The notes under the pieces are model-generated. The model was not told the DNA's origin. It saw only the letters and a program-made list of their open reading frames with translations, and did no database searches. A stretch of DNA of 64,000 nt from Burkholderia paludis (GTDB lineage: Bacteria > Pseudomonadota > Gammaproteobacteria > Burkholderiales > Burkholderiaceae), in contig NZ_JPGL01000025.1 in NCBI RefSeq assembly GCF_000732615.1, positions 1 through 64,000 of the forward strand, in the 5' to 3' direction. The position numbers were made by a program, and so were the translations under genes. Below, piece after piece: positions 61,745-64,000 of the stretch (position 1 is the stretch's first letter; each line of letters begins with the position of its first letter).

Positions 61745-62446
61745 CTAACCGACCTGATTCAGTTCGAACACCGCATCGACGGCCGAGCCGTTCCAGTTGT
61801 ATTCGAGATAGGCCGCGTGATGGCAGTCGTGCAGCAGCGCGGTGCGGAACGCCGCCAGGCATTCGCCGCGCGGGTCGCGCACCGACGGATAGACGATTCC
61901 CGCGCCGCCGGCATTGCGCACCGCGCGGCCGAGCGCCTGGCCGGCGCTGTAATCGAGCGGGTGCAGCAGCGCCGGATCGCGTTGCGGCCAGGCGCGCACG
62001 TCGACCGCGTCGCCTTGCGCGAACACCGTGTAGAGCCGCATCTGCTGGCGCATCGGCGGCTCCTTCGTGGCGGCCAGGAACAGCGCGCCGTGATAACGCG
62101 TTTCCGCGATCGCCGTATCGCGCGAGCGCGCGCAGTAGAACACGCCGTAGCTGCCGTCGGAAAAACGGCTGCCTTGCGGATTCAGGTGCGTGAACGCGGC
62201 CATGATCGGCCCCCAGCCGTGCCCATAGCGCCGCTCGGCGGGCGGCACGAGATCGAGCGTGCCGACTTCGTTGCGGATCCGGTCGTTGGTCAGCGATTCG
62301 AGCGCGTACAGCGCGTCGAAATCGTCCGCCGAGGCCACCCGGTCGAACAGGTTGATCGCCGGGAACCGGGTGGGAATCACGCGATAGGCGGGCGCCCAGT
62401 CGACGGCGGCCGTGGGCCATTGTTGTGCTTGGATCGGCAGTGTCAC
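61745..62446 (-). CDS. RES-domain toxin
   Basis: 233-residue RES-family toxin. Characterised relatives degrade NAD+ or ADP-ribosylate a target. The conserved residues appear in AYRVIPTRFPAINLFDRV (Arg), GSYGVFYCARSRDTAIAETR (Tyr, Arg, Glu) and DYSAGQALGRAVRNAGGAGI with YPSVRDPRGECLAAF (Ser). The start is GTG at 62446, overlapping the antitoxin stop by four bases (GTGA), so it is translationally coupled to the antitoxin. No break in the frame is visible. Confidence 0.9.
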   Translation of the reverse strand: MTLPIQAQQWPTAAVDWAPAYRVIPTRFPAINLFDRVASADDFDALYALESLTNDRIRNEVGTLDLVPPAERRYGHGWGPIMAAFTHLNPQGSRFSDGSYGVFYCARSRDTAIAETRYHGALFLAATKEPPMRQQMRLYTVFAQGDAVDVRAWPQRDPALLHPLDYSAGQALGRAVRNAGGAGIVYPSVRDPRGECLAAFRTALLHDCHHAAYLEYNWNGSAVDAVFELNQVG

Positions 62447-62862
62447 GCCCAGCCACCTCGCATCGCGTCGAGATATTGCCGGACGGCGACCAGATCGCCG
62501 ACATTGCCGGCCAGCATCCGGTCGAGGGCGCGCCTGCCGCCGAACGGCGCCGCGTCGTTGGGCCGCTTGACCCATGCATCGGCAGCGGACGGCTGCGGCA
62601 GCAGGATCTGCAGCGCCTTGTAGATGCCGAGCAGCAACGATAGCCGCTCGAGCGTATCGCGCGGCAGCCGCGCCGATTCCGGCGCGGCCTTCCACTTGAA
62701 GAACGTCGAACGGCCGGGCGACCCGAGCAGCACGATCTGCTCGTCGATCGTCAGCTCCCAGTCGCGCGCGATGTTGAAAAACGCACGCAGGCCGGCCGCC
62801 GACATCTGCGCGACCGAGGCCTGCGGCGGGGCGGAATGCGAATCGTAGGCGGGCTGTGACAT
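62443..62862 (-). CDS. RES-associated antitoxin (Xre / ParS-type, MbcA family)
   Basis: 139-residue antitoxin. The N-terminal helix-turn-helix-like part is SAAGLRAFFNIARDWELTID then GSPGRSTFFKWKAA. The C-terminal toxin-binding domain reads LERLSLLLGIYKALQILLPQ, AWVKRPNDAAPFGGRRALDR and VRQYLDAMRGGWA. This is the COG5642 partner of RES toxins. The ATG at 62862 is preferred over an upstream in-frame start that would run through the promoter region. First gene of the pair, with a repeat-containing promoter directly upstream. Confidence 0.92.
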   Translation of the reverse strand: MSQPAYDSHSAPPQASVAQMSAAGLRAFFNIARDWELTIDEQIVLLGSPGRSTFFKWKAAPESARLPRDTLERLSLLLGIYKALQILLPQPSAADAWVKRPNDAAPFGGRRALDRMLAGNVGDLVAVRQYLDAMRGGWA

Positions 62863-62866
62863 GATC

Positions 62867-62892
62867 GTTAGTCTCGAAACGAATTTACTAAC
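62867..62892. promoter_or_regulatory. Candidate autoregulatory operator of the RES/Xre pair
   Basis: gttagt (62867-62872) and actaac (62887-62892) form an inverted repeat with a 14-base spacer, and a further ttagt follows at 62897-62901. It lies immediately upstream of the antitoxin ATG in an AT-rich promoter region. Antitoxins of this class usually repress their own operon. Confidence 0.5.
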
Positions 62893-63094
62893 AAGATTAG
62901 TCCATTTTCGTATTTTTGCAAGGGTCGACACCCGTCGATCGACCTGTGCATCCGCCAAAACGATATTTTTTGTCCATTCTGGACTCTTATTTTATTTTCT
63001 GCGTTAATGGCCGTGCGGACACCGCGCGCAGACGCGGTTCGTGTCCGTGGAGCCGTGCCGCACTGAAACCGGAAGCCCCGCCAAGGAACGCACC

Positions 63095-63877
63095 ATGAAG
63101 AGACTGATTGCCGCTGTTTCGATCGCCCTGCTCGCGGTATCGGCAGGCCCTGCCGCCGCGAAGGACTGGACCACGATCCGCTTCGGCACCGACGCCAGCT
63201 ACGCGCCGTTCGAGTCGAAGGCGCCCGACGGCAAGCTCGTCGGTTTCGACATCGACCTCGGCAACGAGATCTGCGCCCGCCTGAACGCGAAGTGCGTGTG
63301 GCTCGAGAACGATTTCGACGGGATGATTCCGGCGCTGAAGGCGAAGAAGTTCGACGCGGTGCTGTCGTCGATGTCGATCACGCCGCAGCGCGCGCAGCAG
63401 ATCGGCTTCACGACGAAGATCTACAACCAGCCGACGCGGCTCGTCGTGAAGAAGGGCTCGCTGCTGCTGCCGACGGCCGAATCGCTGAAGGGCAAATCGA
63501 TCGGCGTCGAGCAGGGCACGACGCAGGAAACGTATGCGAAGGCGTACTGGGGCAAGCAAGGCGCGAACGTCGTGTCGTACCAGAATCAGGACGGCGTGTA
63601 CGCCGACCTGACCTCGGGCCGCCTCGACGCGGCGCTTCAGGACGAGGTGCAGGCCGCGATCGGGTTCCTGAAATCGCCGCGCGGCGCGAACTACACGTTC
63701 GTCGGCCCCGAACTCGTCGACGAGAAGGTGCTCGGCATCGGCGCCGGCATCGGGCTGCGCAAGGAGGACACCGACCTGAAGGCGAAGATCGATCGCGCGA
63801 TCCTCGACATGGTCAAGGACGGCACCTACAAGCGGCTCGCATCGAAGTACTTCGACTTCGACATCTACGGCGGCTGA
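63095..63877 (+). CDS. Polar amino-acid ABC transporter, periplasmic binding protein (HisJ/ArgT type)
   Basis: 260-residue binding protein. The signal peptide MKRLIAAVSIALLAVSAGPA is cut near AAA. The family start is RFGTDASYAPFESKAPDGKL, followed by GFDIDLGNEICARLNAKCVW, DFDGMIPALKAKKFDAVLSS and GVEQGTTQETYAKAYWG. These fit lysine/arginine/ornithine or histidine binding. The ATG at 63095 follows aaggaacgcacc. The permease and ATPase genes are probably beyond the right edge, as about 120 non-coding bases end the window. Confidence 0.93.
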   Translation: MKRLIAAVSIALLAVSAGPAAAKDWTTIRFGTDASYAPFESKAPDGKLVGFDIDLGNEICARLNAKCVWLENDFDGMIPALKAKKFDAVLSSMSITPQRAQQIGFTTKIYNQPTRLVVKKGSLLLPTAESLKGKSIGVEQGTTQETYAKAYWGKQGANVVSYQNQDGVYADLTSGRLDAALQDEVQAAIGFLKSPRGANYTFVGPELVDEKVLGIGAGIGLRKEDTDLKAKIDRAILDMVKDGTYKRLASKYFDFDIYGG

Positions 63878-64000
63878 AACGGCGTCGCGCGCGTACGGGC
63901 GCCACCCTCGTCGCGCGCGTCCGACCGCCCTCCCTTCACCATCGGACGGCAACGGCGTGGCGCCGTGTGCCGTCGCATCGGATGCATCGACCGTCTCGCC

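Overview
The window looks like the primary chromosome of a Burkholderia species, most likely of the B. cepacia complex. The DNA is GC-rich with strong third-position G/C bias. The gene order rpsU, yqeY, dnaG, rpoD and a tRNA-Ile(CAU) is that of Burkholderia, as are the dxs/folE2 pair, the polA / DUF2782 / thrB / BPSS1780-type neighbourhood, the small DUF3563 protein and the OhrR/Ohr pair. The species is inferred from remembered protein families, not from a search.

Layout. 1-6.6 kb: a leftward export and lipid-modification locus (EstB-like esterase, membrane-fusion protein, acyltransferase 3, and an RND pump that runs off the left edge). 6.6-7.4 kb: about 840 bases without a credible gene. 7.4-13.0 kb: tRNA-Ile(CAU) and the macromolecular-synthesis operon. 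13.1-16.2 kb: a flavoprotein, then a cobalamin riboswitch controlling a Ni/Co transporter. 16.5-21.8 kb: tsaD, then folE2, dxs, ispA and xseB (isoprenoid and folate/queuosine precursors, DNA repair). 22-33.2 kb: a Rieske oxygenase, a mercaptopyruvate sulfurtransferase, a TAT-exported dienelactone hydrolase, NDH-2, polA head-to-head with a LOG-family gene, a GlxA-type regulator and a tautomerase.

33.3-38.7 kb: a 5.4-kb decayed prophage of the P2/phiCTX type. It lies between perfect 38-bp direct repeats that equal the last 38 bases of amn, stop codon included. It keeps a frameshifted portal gene, the end of a terminase, the end of an endolysin, an intact nested spanin pair, an intact tail gene R, a frameshifted tail gene S, a broken integrase and two apparently intact cargo genes of unknown function. 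A cos-like sequence lies left of the portal gene.

38.6-49.6 kb: amn, DUF2782, thrB, a membrane protein, ohrR/ohr with candidate operators, DUF3563 behind a promoter embedded in a perfect palindrome, a PHB-depolymerase-type esterase, a PAP2 phosphatase and the molybdate system modABC/modE with a candidate ModE box. 49.7-64 kb: a CHAD protein, a tautomerase divergent from a LysR regulator, a DMT exporter, a degenerate histidine kinase, a CNNM/CorC-type transporter, a standalone ThiE-like domain, a TreZ-like protein that has lost its catalytic acids, a methyltransferase, a GST, a DUF1345 membrane protein, a metallophosphatase, a RES/Xre toxin-antitoxin pair and a polar amino-acid binding protein.

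Most of the window is ordinary core chromosome. The parts most worth following are the amn-integrated phage remnant and its cargo, the TreZ-like pseudoenzyme, the esterase/acyltransferase/RND locus, and the palindrome-embedded promoter of the DUF3563 gene. No CRISPR array, insertion sequence, rRNA gene or chromosome origin was seen.
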